Below are positions 53,001-63,791 of a stretch of 64,000 nt of DNA, one piece after another. The stretch is taken from positions 1,302,001 to 1,366,000 of the forward strand of contig JALJCQ010000012.1 of NCBI GenBank assembly GCA_023091665.1. The letters run 5' to 3'. A program made the translations under genes and the position numbers. The notes below the pieces were generated by a model. It had not been told where the DNA came from, searched no databases, and saw only the letters and a program-made list of their open reading frames with translations. Source of the stretch: Pythium myriotylum. Taxonomy: Eukaryota > Oomycota > Peronosporomycetes > Pythiales > Pythiaceae. How positions within the stretch are numbered: the first letter of the stretch is position 1; each line of letters opens with the position of its first letter.

Positions 53001-54699
53001 CGTCTTCTTCATCGTCGCAACTTTTTTCTTTGAGTACGCGAGGGTTATCAACGCGGCGGCGCATGCGCTTGGATGTTTGTTTTGCCGAATCCTTGAAATG
53101 GCGCAGAACTTCGGGCCAGCTCAAGCTGATCTTCGTAATAGCTTGTCGAGAGAGGAATGTCAGCTCACAGTAAGATTTAGCAATCGCTGAGCAGATGCGC
53201 ACGCCATTGCCGTGGTCGTGGTCGTAAACCTCTAGCTCGCCGAAATGCTCCCCCGTCCCAAGTGTCGCAAGTCGCCACTCGCCGCCGGGTGCCTTGCCTT
53301 TGGCCATTGCGACTGTCACAGTCTTGGTCAAATGAACCTTTCCTTTTAGCAAAAAGAAGACATGGGCCGCGATTTCGTGCTGCACGTACACATACTCATC
53401 TCGTAGAACATTGAACGGGCGCATGCTCATGACTATTGCACTGATCAAGCTCTCGTGGCACTGCGAGAAGTACCTTACGTTCGCGACGACCTTGGCGTGG
53501 ATATGGTGGATCATCTCGTTGCGCATCGCAGACGGGAGCCTATCCAGAATGGTTTTCTCCTTGAACACTGAACGGTTCTGGTAGTAGTACTCGAAGTGAT
53601 CGCGGACGCGCTTACCCATGTGCTTGGGGATAGCGCGCGAGATAATGTATTCCTTGACCCCCGTCAGACGCTCGTCGTTGAGTGCAGCCGCGACATCGAA
53701 GTTGGAGACGAGAGATGTGATCGTTCCGACGACATACCCGAAAAATGACACCCCAACTGCCATGATAGCAATGTTAAAGACACGTTCCAGATTGTTGCGT
53801 GCTAGTATGTCACCGTAGCCGATGGTAACCATTGTCACGATCGCCCAGTACATGGACACAGCATACTGCAAGAATGGTTCTCGGTTTTGGAAGTCGTATT
53901 CGTATACCCACGTAGTTTCGCCATTGTGTGGAGGGTGATTGCCGATTGCGAACCAGAGGCAGGCAACCAAGTGTGCGAGAAAAAGCATTGTGATCGTGAG
54001 CTTGCAGAGAGAAAGAAGACTCTGATTCGTGTTCACACCATCCTCTAGGCTGCCGAACATTTTCGAGAGCTTGCGAATCCGCGCGAGCTTGAACAGCCGG
54101 AGCACTTTAAGGCTTCGAAGAAGTTTGGCCGATGCAAGGGCCTTGGAGGCCTTATTGTCAGTGGGAGCGCCGAACCACTTGGAGAGATCATCGAATGGTA
54201 GCGTTGAGAAGAAGTCCACGAAAAACCACCCACGTATGTACGAGCGCACTATAGTCTTCGAGTCATAAGTGACTTCGCCACTCGGCAAATGGATCCCAGT
54301 AAGGAAGTTGAGGATAATATCGACACCGAAGAACAGATCGAGTGCGCTCTCGAAAGTGGCGAATCCACCAGTTGCATCCTGCTTGAAGCAAACGCGATAG
54401 GGTACAAGACAGGTTGTGTACAGCACACAGCAGGTGATAAGCATATCCCAAGCCATTTTATACTTGGTCTCCGGGTCGATCATAAACTCTGGTGCACGCT
54501 GTTTACGAAATCGCTGGCGGAGTGGACGTGCGACGAAAGCCGGGATAGACTTGCGTACTGCGAGCCACAAGACACTCCCGCGTTTCATCTGTCGATGTTT
54601 CTTAGGGCTGACCGCATGAGGTATTCGCCCGATACCAGCTCCTAAGTGCTTGATCGGATTGGACGGCATTGATGCTCGGTCTGGTCTTGAGCCGTTCAA
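50029..54699 (-). CDS. Tandem 12-TM, double-pore K+ channel with cyclic-nucleotide-binding domains (1522 aa, 3 exons)
   Basis: Exons 54699-50935, 50892-50438, 50377-50029. Start MNGSRPDRASMPSN at 54699; a second ATG is 10 codons later. Two complete EAG/CNG/HCN-type units are fused. Unit 1: S1-S3 (about 80-175), S4 with spaced Arg/Lys (LLRSLKVLRLFKLARIRKLS), pore with TIGYGD at residues 292-297, then a cNMP-binding domain (GEHFGELEVYDHD). A roughly 400-residue disordered linker follows. Unit 2: S4 LLRLFRIARLLKLARLIKLS, pore TVGYGDIRPS (about 1176), then a second, more degenerate cNMP domain spanning exons 1-3. Both filters predict K+ selectivity; two subunits would make one channel. Introns are 42 bp (50893-50934) and 60 bp (50378-50437, free of stops). 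Confidence 0.93.
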
Positions 54700-55151
54700 C
54701 TTCGGAAAGCTATGACCGATGCTGCATGTACAGGATACGCAACAAGAGATTTTGTATGGGATTCATGCACAGCGTGGCCGTATTCTTGCAAACTCAACGC
54801 ACGACCTCCCCTCGATATGGTAATGCCTCTGAGTCTTTCAAACGGTTGTTCCATCAGCGAAGAGCTGTGTGCCATCATTAGACTCAATTCCGGTACCATT
54901 CCGAAGTAACTGACAAACTGCAGCCCAGATTTGGATTTGTGCGACCAGTCTGCGAACGGCGTTAAGCAAGTTTGGCTGAGCCAGGCTGAGAGATTGTTCC
55001 ACCCTCAAATCAATCGAAATCAAGATCCGTAACGTCAAACCAAGTCTCACATACATTTTCAGCGTTGCCCCATGGGAATTGGGTGTGCAAGGCGCGATCT
55101 CTAACTGGAGACTTAGGAACAAAGTCGCCTCGTCCGCAAGTGGGTGCAAGG
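54700..55151. other. Upstream region of the channel gene
   Basis: 452 bp between two minus-strand genes. It should carry the channel promoter and the acyltransferase 3' UTR. No supported ORF or RNA gene. Confidence 0.5.
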
Positions 55152-57094
55152 TTACTGGACTTTCTTTTCGTCGGTCTTCTTGGCACGGCGCTGCGGGAAA
55201 ATCGTGAACAGCACCAGAATGCCAATGGACACGACGTGTGGCAGGAAGTACCACGACGCCCAGATGCGAAGGCAACGACGCACATCGAGAATCTCAAAAG
55301 CCACACCAGCATACTGCATGGCAACCCACGTAATGAAAGTGCCGACGATATCGTACACGAACGCGAGCGGATGACTCTGACCCTTGAAGTACGTGAGGAA
55401 AATTGCGTGCGGATACATGTTGCGGTCTTCCGTGTAGTGGAAGAACGGGCGGATGCGACGACGCAACTGCTTGCCAGCTTCGATATAGAAGCCGCCGAGG
55501 ATGAAGAACAAGTAGTATCCTGGCGAAAGACCCTGCTCACCATGAATGAAATCGATCAATTAGCTACCAACTCACGAATCAGGCACGTGACAGTTGAACG
55601 TACATGCCACAGGGCGCTGACAAAGAATGACGCCATTGTCGAGACAATGCCAGGCTTGCCTGACTTGGAGAGACCCACACGCTGGTAGATGTATGTGTTG
55701 ATCCAGCGAGCAACACCCATGTTCCAATTGTTGATGCCGACACGAACGCTCGTCGGGACTTCGACGCACAGAATATCATTGTTGGTGATACCGTTCCACT
55801 TCCCCGTCTTCTCTACGTAGCCCACACCAGCAATGGCGCTCGCAGCCTCCGCAAGCGACCATGCAATGTACTGTAAATGAGGAGAGAAACAATAGTTAGA
55901 ATAACTGGAAGCTAAAAACAATAGCAAGATTGTCCTACGAAGCGGAAGCGGAAGAGCATGATGCGCACGCACATGGCGAGACAGCGAACAGCCCACGAAG
56001 CATTCGGGTAGAAATCGGGGGAGTCGATCACGTCCACCGGGTAATCCATCGAAATGAAGAAGCCCGCAGCTGAGACCTGCGATGGGAAAGACGCAATGTG
56101 AGACCCAGTACTGCGAACCCGGTAGCATCGAGACTACCCACCACCACCACGAAGAAGTTGCGGGCGTGGACAGAGAGCGGAGCGACGCGAATGTTCTAAC
56201 AGAGAAAGAAGAAGAAAGAGCGTCAGGAAAACGCCGAGTCAATTGTTGTCTCGAGTGTGAGCATACCTTCATCCACGAAACGTAGTCCTTGTACTCAAAC
56301 GCAGGACCAGCAAGGAATGTCGGAAAGAAGAAGGCGTAACCTAAACCAAACATGCAATGTAAGGTGTCACGTTGGAGAAACTACGCCCTTCGATTACTCA
56401 CTCAGGTACGGAAGAAGTGGTGGAATCTCGACGAGGTGGTTCTTGAGCATTGTTGGTGTCATCTTCTCTTTCGAAACTGCACCATCGCTGTAGTTGATGG
56501 CGATGCTGCTGAGCTTCAGCGTCAGGATCATTTGCGCAGAGTCCCACACAATGTCAGGGCTGTGGTATTCGCGGTAGTAGTGGCTGTTGAACCGAGCCGA
56601 GTCAGTGCTCTGTCCTCAATGGCCAGTTCCAAAAACTCTCGAGTACATACCAACTCACGAGATACGCGAGCATGAGTCCGAGCACGAGCTTGCCAACCAA
56701 CTTGCTGCGAACGCACGATCGCCACTCATCAGAGCTTCAACCTCCACTAGACATTGCCACAACCCAGTAACTCACCGTGGCGCAATGAACATCAGCAAGT
56801 AGACGACGAGAGCAGATCCAATCGAGTGCACAATCGCATAGTCGAAGACAAAGACGCCGACGTAGATGCCGGCCAGGATGTTGAAAACATGACCTGCGAG
56901 CCATGCCAAGGTGTCAGTCGCCCGCCTCGAAAGATGGCAACACGGCTCTCCGTACGCAGCGTCTCCGACTTGAGCAGATGCACGAGCGGCGCGACCAAGC
57001 TGCAGGCCGCGAGCGTGACGATGAGGCGGAAGCCGTTGAGCGGGAAGCCCTCGTTGATGGCGATCTGGTCCACGTGCTCGCGGAAGAACGTCAT
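55152..57094 (-). CDS. MBOAT-family lysophospholipid acyltransferase (472 aa, 9 exons)
   Basis: Exons: 57094-56944, 56893-56776, 56704-56651, 56583-56402, 56340-56267, 56195-56142, 56076-55939, 55870-55604, 55532-55152; the sum is exactly 473 codons with stop. Start MTFFREHVDQIAINEG. Family landmarks appear in order: SRHVFNILAGIYVGVF (RH motif), HYYREYHSPDIVW, AFFFPTFLAGPAFEYKDYVS, the asparagine block GINNWNMGVARWINTYIYQR, and SALWH joined across an intron to GLSPGYYLFFI, which holds the catalytic histidine. Several hydrophobic helices span the chain. MBOAT LPLATs re-acylate lysophospholipids in the ER membrane. Length fits the family (450-520). Donor choice of exon 6 in the GTG run is the least certain join. 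Confidence 0.92.
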
Positions 57095-57140
57095 GGCGGC
57101 GACGGGAATGACGAGTGTGCCCGTCGCGAATGTGGCGTGA

Positions 57141-57182
57141 AGAGCTCCTCGTTCCAGCCATTGGCTGGAAAGCGAAGAGCTC
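57141..57182. repeat. Imperfect inverted repeat with CCAAT-like core
   Basis: Arms AGAGCTCCTCGTTCCAGCCA and TTGGCTGGAAAGCGAAGAGC (extending into TC) pair with a few bulged or mismatched bases. The centre is CCAGCCATTGGCTGG. A further CAGCCAATGG copy follows at 57189-57198. It lies in the 145-bp gap upstream of the acyltransferase start, so it may be a promoter element; in RNA it could also fold as a hairpin. Confidence 0.85.
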
Positions 57183-57239
57183 CATTATCAGCCAATGGTG
57201 ACGCCTTTCTCGCCCCGACACCTAGCCCAGGCCAAGACA

Positions 57240-60200
57240 CTATATTAGCCTCTCAAATGTGACCTCCCGGACATGGAACGGTGCCGCGGCCACTGGTAGA
57301 TCACGGAGCCTCAGCTTCCTGCTCTCAGAGGCAACAAGAGATGAGGACAGTGCAAGCCACGTGATCTATCTCCGGACTCACGTACCCTTGGGCGGTGCTC
57401 TGCAGCAGGTCGAAGCGAGCGAGATGGTGAGGAGGCGACTCGTTTGTCGTGCCCTTGGCTGGGGTAGACACATTTGCAGACGGCAGCAGAGAGAGGCGGC
57501 GAGTCGACACAGACGCAGCCTTGGCGTTCTGAAGCGTTGACTCTGGTAGCTTCTCCGTGAGCTTGAGAAAGGAAGGCCACATTCGCAGAACCAGATCATG
57601 GAATCTACGTTGACGATCCTGAGAACCAGAGAGCCGCTGTGAGACACATGGACACAGTGAGCTGCGATTGCACACACCTCCACGCTTTTGACCCCACTAA
57701 GCTCCGAGTCAAAAATCCGACGAAAAATCGACAGAGCTTCATGGTCGTCGATAATTTGTGGTAACAGCTTGAGCACTGGCTCGCACAGGGTGGCTAGATC
57801 AACATAACCGGTCATTACCAGCAAGAACACCGACTAGATATCCCAAGACTTACGAGACATTGAATGGGCTTTCAGCGAGAGAGAACTCTGCATGGCTGTC
57901 ATATATTCAGCGACGATAGGCAGCGAGACGAACGGTGCAATGATAAGCGGCGGCATCTTGCGAATCTGGATCTGGACCTCTTCAGAATACGTTTGAATTG
58001 GTGCACACTTCACACCAACAGTTGGTGGAGTAGGCTTCTTAAAAGCGGTTGTAAATGCTCGCCACCCAGTGCGACGTCTTAGAATCTCATCTTCTTCGAT
58101 ATCGATCGGAGATTGGACAGTTCCACCCCACAGTTTTTCCATTGTTCGCGAGATCTCCAGTCGTGGTGCGAGCAGTGACCGCAGAGGGATCTTGCACCAG
58201 CACGCAGCCATCTCACGTATCTCTTTTGCCGATCCTTGAATCATTAGCTTGTGCTTCTTTCGTTTGGGTATGTTCGAAGCAATGCGGAGGTGGACAATGA
58301 ACTCGACCAGTAAGTAGAGGCGATCGTTTATGTGGTTTGTTCGCACAAGAAATTTGTACTTGTCCTCTTTCGTCGCCTTGCGCGAGAACTCCCACACGTC
58401 TTCTTCTTGGGGACTCCAGTAAACTGGTATCTCGTGGACGTTGCCTACAATTAAACCACTACTTACATGTGCGGAAGTTACCCCCGACTTGGAGATTGCC
58501 GCCATTCGCCGCCGCTTGCCAACGATAGAATCTTGCTCCTGATACAGGGCGACATGTACGCAGCGTTTGATTACATCTTCTTCCCTCGTATCGAATGGCT
58601 TAGGAACACCGATAGCTCGCTTTAAAGACACTATTGCATGTGATTGCCACGACTCAGCTTGACTGAGCACGAGCTTTGTGTCATCATCGTCACGGTCCAC
58701 GGAAGTTTGACCAATGCTGAATACACTCGACTCCTTGATGGCACCGACTCGGGTTGGGTCTTGGGCCAGACCAACAATGGTTTCTGGACACGGGAACGAC
58801 AGTACATGCTCCAGCGTATTTTCGTACAGTTCTCGACAAACTTCAGCAGAGGTCAGTGCTGGGCGGAAGTTGGTTGGTACACCCAATAGCATGAGTAAGT
58901 TTTTGTCAAGATCCAGAGGAGCTCCGCGGATCAGTTTCTTCACAGCTGAGCATGCTAAACGGGAGATCGGGTCCAGTTTTCCAATCATTTCACGCTGACG
59001 CCTCGCGGAGATACCGCCGTTCTTGTGGAAGGCTTCCATCGTCTTCATCAAGTCGATGAGAGAGTCTTCGTGAACGGTGCTATCTTGAGGGTTCCCAACA
59101 AGATCCAACAATGCGTCATGTTCTTCAACTGAGAGCTCTACTTGGAGAACTTTGTACACGAGGAACTCGAACTGGTTCTCATCTAGGCATCCACTCTTCA
59201 AACCATCGATTGCTTGAAACGCTTGGCGAATTTCCATCTCCCGCCGCTTGGACAGGAGATACACTTTCTGGTTTAGCTGCTTCCTCACGAACTTATAAAA
59301 CTCGTAGAAATCCAGTTCACCGTTCTTATCAGCATCAGCTTGTTGCATCTCACGATCAAGTTCTCTCGATGAATACTCATGTCCGAGAGCGCGGAGAACG
59401 TGGCCCAATTCACGCTTATCTATTGTTCCCGTATGATCGGTGTCGAAGAACTCAAACGCCCGTTCCAGAGACCTCTTTAGGGCCTGACGATATTCTCGGT
59501 CGGACGTTGATCCCTTTTCACCATCACTATCACTCTCAGCTTCGCTCGATGTCAAATTTTTGTATGTGTTGCTACCCAAGAGATTCCCATTACTCCTCCT
59601 TCGTGGGCGACTCTGCATTTTTCGAACCTCGTCAAGGTCGAGTCCGGACTCAGATCCTTGGTTGTTTTCGTCGACGCATGACTCACGGTCTTCACTTGAG
59701 GTGCGACGTCTACCCCTTACATCTCGACTCGTCCTCCGAGCCAACTGGTGCGATGCTCGTCGAGTGACACTACTCGCCTGAGAGTCTTTCCTTGGCCGCG
59801 CCACAAGTTTCTGCTTCCGATTGCTCGTACTTCTTTGTCTTTCGCGCAATCCATTCACATCTGTAGAGTTGTTTCGAGTCAGTTTTACAGACGACGAATG
59901 TTTTCGACTTTTTCTTTTAGTGTGTTCTTGATCACTCTCCGAGGCCGTTTCTCGCCTTCTTCCGCGACGTGAAGTTGGCTCATCAGAGTTACTGGTTGTA
60001 CTCTTTGTGCGTTTGGCATGTTTACGCTTGGTGCCTCCTGGTGCGACTCCATCTGACTCAGTTGATGAGTGCTTCTTTCGCAACTTCTTGCTGGGTCTCT
60101 CCTTGGCTTTACTGTTCTTCTTCTTTGAGCCCAGATCGACCTCAGAACGATCTGAAATGTCAGGATCTTCTTTTCTATGCTTTGATCGCGCCCCCGAAGC

Positions 60201-61724
60201 ACCGTGCTTCTCAGTCTTCCTTGAGTCGGTGTCGGTCGTCGAATCGAGCTTTGGCTTGCTCTTGTTGGGTTTCGACTTGCCTTTCCTCGCATCTGACTCC
60301 GACGATGATGCCTCTCGTTTGTCGTGTTTCCGATCTCCCTTTTGTTTACTTGCTTGGGCGTGTTTGCGGGCGAATGCCTTGCTGATCGCCCAGCTGAAAG
60401 TGTTTCTGACATTTGCTCTTGGTCTCGAACGCCTCCTCTTGGTAGCGTCTGATTCGTCTTCATCACTACGCTGATGAGGTTTTCTTGTTTTCTTCGGCGC
60501 TTGAAACAGCGACACAAACTCCTCATACTGGATTTTGCCGTCTCCATTCGTATCATACTCTTCGACTAAACACTGTATTTGACCATCCGTGAGCGGCAAG
60601 CCCATGTCGAAAAGTCCCTTCTTCAGCTCGGCCCCGCTCACACGCCCGTCTCCGCTATCATCTATCGCCTCAAACAGCTCATCAAGCTCCCACCCACCAT
60701 TCTCCTGAGCAGCTTGAATGAGGTGCTTCACTCTTCTATGGAGTTCTCCCTTGTTGAGGTTGAGCATCGGCTGCAGCCACTGCGCGAACTGCTGGTAGTC
60801 AAAGCCAAGTATTCCGTTGTCGTATTCGTACTCAAATCTTTCAGTAAGTAGCGCTACCTCTTTCGTCGTCAAACGGAACGTGGGTCGCTCATGGTCTTGC
60901 ATGAAATCACCGAACCGGTCCGATGCTATCCAGCCTCGTTTGTTCTTGTCTAGCTTCTTCAGGTCGGTGGAAATGTTGTAGGGCACAGTTGTGACGCGGT
61001 CGTGCTTGTCGTCGTACGCTCGTATCACATCGCGAAGCTTATCTGCGACAGCACTCAGCTTTTCTGAGTCACGGACATTGCACGCAAAATCGACGAACGA
61101 TAGGTAATCGACTTTCACGGCTCTCGTCTTCGCATTTGAATCCGAGTCGTCTTCAGCATCATGCTTCCCATCGACTTTCGCGAAACACCGCATCAGTGCA
61201 TCGGTGTCAGCTGGGCGTTTCAGTTTGATCCCTACTTTACTGATGCACTTCTTGAACTTCTCAGCGATAACTGTTCCTGTATCGTCAGGGTCGTAAGACC
61301 CAAACATCTCGAGGAGTTCCTGACGGGCACGTTTTTTCTTCTTGCCGTGCATTGCACTATGAACGGTCTCAATGATGTTGTAGTCAAGCAGTGGCTCGCG
61401 CTTCATGCGACTGGCTTTCTTACGCCGCACTGCATCGTTTGAAGCCTTGTCGCGCCGGGCTGACATGTCCTGATCGGACTCGGTCTCGACAGCTCTCTTC
61501 TTGGACCTTGCTGTCCGTTCCTCCTCTGTATCATCCCTCGAACTTTTCTGCTGCCTGCGTGCAGCTTTGTCGTTCTCACGATTCTTCTTGCCCCTTTGGT
61601 TGCCGCTTTCCTCCTCGGACGACGAATTAGAAACGCGACGCGGCGTCGGCTTCTTCCTCCTGGCCGTTTGCTCGCCGCCGGACGAGAACCCACTCGTCGC
61701 CTCCTTAACGATTCGCTTGAGCAT
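57240..61724 (-). CDS. Large EF-hand protein with a C-terminal C2-like region (1433 aa, 4 exons)
   Basis: Exons 61724-57854, 57793-57678, 57618-57386, 57321-57240. Three introns of 60, 59 and 64 bp join to 1434 codons with stop. Start MLKRIVKEATSGFSSG. A Lys/Arg/Ser-rich head is followed by EF-hand-like units: FGSYDPDDTGTVIAEKFKKC, then a clear pair FEAIDDSGDGRVSGAELKKG and EEYDTNGDGKIQYEEFVSLF; a long charged linker of about 300 residues; and another pair FDTDHTGTIDKRELGHVLRA and QADADKNGELDFYEFYKFVR. The C-terminal 400 residues include WEFSRKATKEDKYKFLVRTN and RLYLLVEFIVHLRIASN, a beta-rich region slightly reminiscent of NPHP4-type C2 domains (weak). A Ca2+-regulated cytoskeletal or flagellar role is inferred. 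Confidence 0.88.
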
Positions 61725-62081
61725 TTCGGACTTGCTCGAGTGTCTTCACACAGTTCCCTTGCACGTCTTCAGTCCAGACACGCAGCGGAGACGATTACGA
61801 TGCCCTTACCATCTGAAACGCGGCTCTTCGGAGACCCATGTGGGCCACATTATGGACTGCAACTCGGTCTGTGGCAGAAGTCACAAGAGCTTATTTTTTA
61901 CCCAATGAACGGGAGTTAACGACAGTTGGTGACGTAATGCGGGACAACCACCCCTGATTCGTTGTTGAACGCAGCCTCCCTCCAAAAACCGGGCTGTATC
62001 CGTTCAGATCATCGTCATAATCCAAGAAGTGACGGCGCGACTCGACGAGCTCGCCCCACGCAAGCGCCACAGCAGAGAAGC
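61725..62081. other. Divergent promoter region
   Basis: 357 bp between the EF-hand gene and the UPRT-like gene, which are transcribed away from each other. No supported ORF or repeat. Confidence 0.5.
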
Positions 62082-63338
62082 ATGTTCGCGCGAGCACTGA
62101 GACGTAATGCGCGATTCGGCGCTGCCGTGCTGAGCGCCCCACTGGCGGGGCTCGCTTTGTCGCAGGCGCGCTCGGAGCAGCGCGTCTACGTGAGCGGGTG
62201 AGCGGGCACACCAGTGTTGTCGATCCTGCTTGATTTATCGGTACTGACTTGTACTCGACGTCGCGTTGCAGCGAAGCCCTTGGTCGAGGTGTCCGTCTCG
62301 AGCTGTGGAAGGCCAAGGTGAGTGGATGCTGCGTCTAAATGGTGCGAGGCGAGGTGTTTAGCGTGGGCTACGATTGCAGCACGAGAACGTCGTGGTGCTG
62401 GACCTCGAGAGCGAGCTTATTCAGCTTGGTATCACGCGCGTACGCGACCAGGAGAACGAAGGCGCGCGCTTTGTGCATGATGCCAACGCTGTGTTGCGAG
62501 CTGCTGTCGATCTCGCGCTCACTGAGTTGCCAAACGACGAGGAGGTAGGAACCCTTGAGATCTACTTGGGGTGAAGGCTGTAACTTAAGTGCTGTACATC
62601 ATCGTCAAGGCGGTTGTTACCACACCTCGTGGGCACAAGGTTCAAGGCGTCGTTTTTGAAGATGATGTGAAGGTGTGCGGTCTGGCTGTCACCTCGAAAA
62701 CTGAACTCCAGGCGAGGTAAGCGCGATCTCTTTTTCGTCGATTGCCTTCCGGGTCAACCTAACGTCTGTTCACTAGCTTTGCTCAGATTCTCGAAGGCGC
62801 TTTGCCCTTTGAATCTCCCATCGGAGCAGTGCTGATCGACGAGAGCGGCAATGGTGACGCGAAGATTGTGAAAGCTTCGTTACCTTCTGACTTGGACGGT
62901 CATGAGGTGCTGCTTCTCGTCCCAGATTTCAACTCGATCGAGAAAGTTAGCAAAGTCATCCACGTAAGTGAAGAACATTGCAGATGCACTGAGAGTGACT
63001 TGCAACCAACTGAATTTCGATTTGAGCAGCTGCTGCGCCAAGAAGGTGTTGAGGAGGAGAAAATCACGGTGATCACGCTGGTAACTTGCCCCGAGGCTGC
63101 TGATGCGTTCTGCCAAAAGTTTGGAGATGCCCGCCTCGTCACTGCTGCGTTCGATGCCGCGCGCGACAAGAACGGAAACACTGTTCCGGGAATCGGTGAT
63201 TTCGAAGATCGTTACTTGGGCGGCTCGACTCCTGTGATTGAAGCAGCGGTTGAGGAACCTAAACCCGAAGAAAGCACCGACGAGCGAGCTGAGCTCAAGA
63301 AGAAGACATCCGGTTGGTGGTCGTTCTCCGGCAAGTAA
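62082..63338 (+). CDS. Uracil phosphoribosyltransferase-like protein, catalytic motifs lost (309 aa, 6 exons)
   Basis: Exons: 62082-62197, 62272-62317, 62380-62544, 62610-62716, 62777-62963, 63030-63338; introns of 60-74 bp, all in phase. The N-terminus (MFARALRRNARFGAAVLSAP) is Arg/Ala-rich and looks mitochondrial. UPRT similarity runs through ITRVRDQENEGARFVHDANA, VVTTPRGHKVQGVVFEDDVK and the uracil-site block TVPGIGDFEDRYLGGSTP. Two essential parts are changed. The Arg-containing GVSIxRSGE motif reads GLAVTSKTE. The PRPP loop, normally LLLDPxLATGxSA, reads LLLVPDFNSIEKVS. It therefore probably does not bind PRPP or make UMP. The reading frame, splice sites and fold are intact, so this is a pseudo-enzyme rather than a pseudogene. 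The tail ends KKKTSGWWSFSGK. Confidence 0.88.
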
Positions 63339-63791
63339 GATGAGATGCGGAAGCAGTAGTCGCCGACCGCAATCGTCCGTGACGATGTAGATAGCCCGAG
63401 AAACAGACGCCGAGCAAATAAAGGTTCCACACAATAGAGAACCACGAAACCAGACTATTAGTTGCCTGCTGGAAGTGCAATTCTTCCGCCACAGCACGAA
63501 GCCCTGGCACCACCACTCTCTTCACCTTCGCGTAAGATCTGGTTCTGGTGAGGAGATCTTATCAGCGTGGAAGAGACGCTGGTGAAGTTTGTCTTCGCTT
63601 GGAATGAGTCAAGCCTTCCTCCTCGACTTCAACCTGGTAGGTTCGCGCGTACCTAACATAGAGGGTGTGACCGTCACTCTGGCGCTCATCCGGTCTGCAA
63701 CGTGGTGTCGATCGAGGAAGCAGCATTGCCCTCCGAGGCCTCCTCCACGTCCCCACGCCCCTCCCCCGACGCCGCGCCGATTCCCGAAAGC
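63339..63791. other. Intergenic region, possible 5' exon of the last gene
   Basis: 453 bp. A short frame from about 63604 (MSQAFLLDFNL) ends at a donor-like GTAGGT and could be a first exon of the gene at 63792, but I could not fix an acceptor. Otherwise nothing is seen. Confidence 0.4.
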
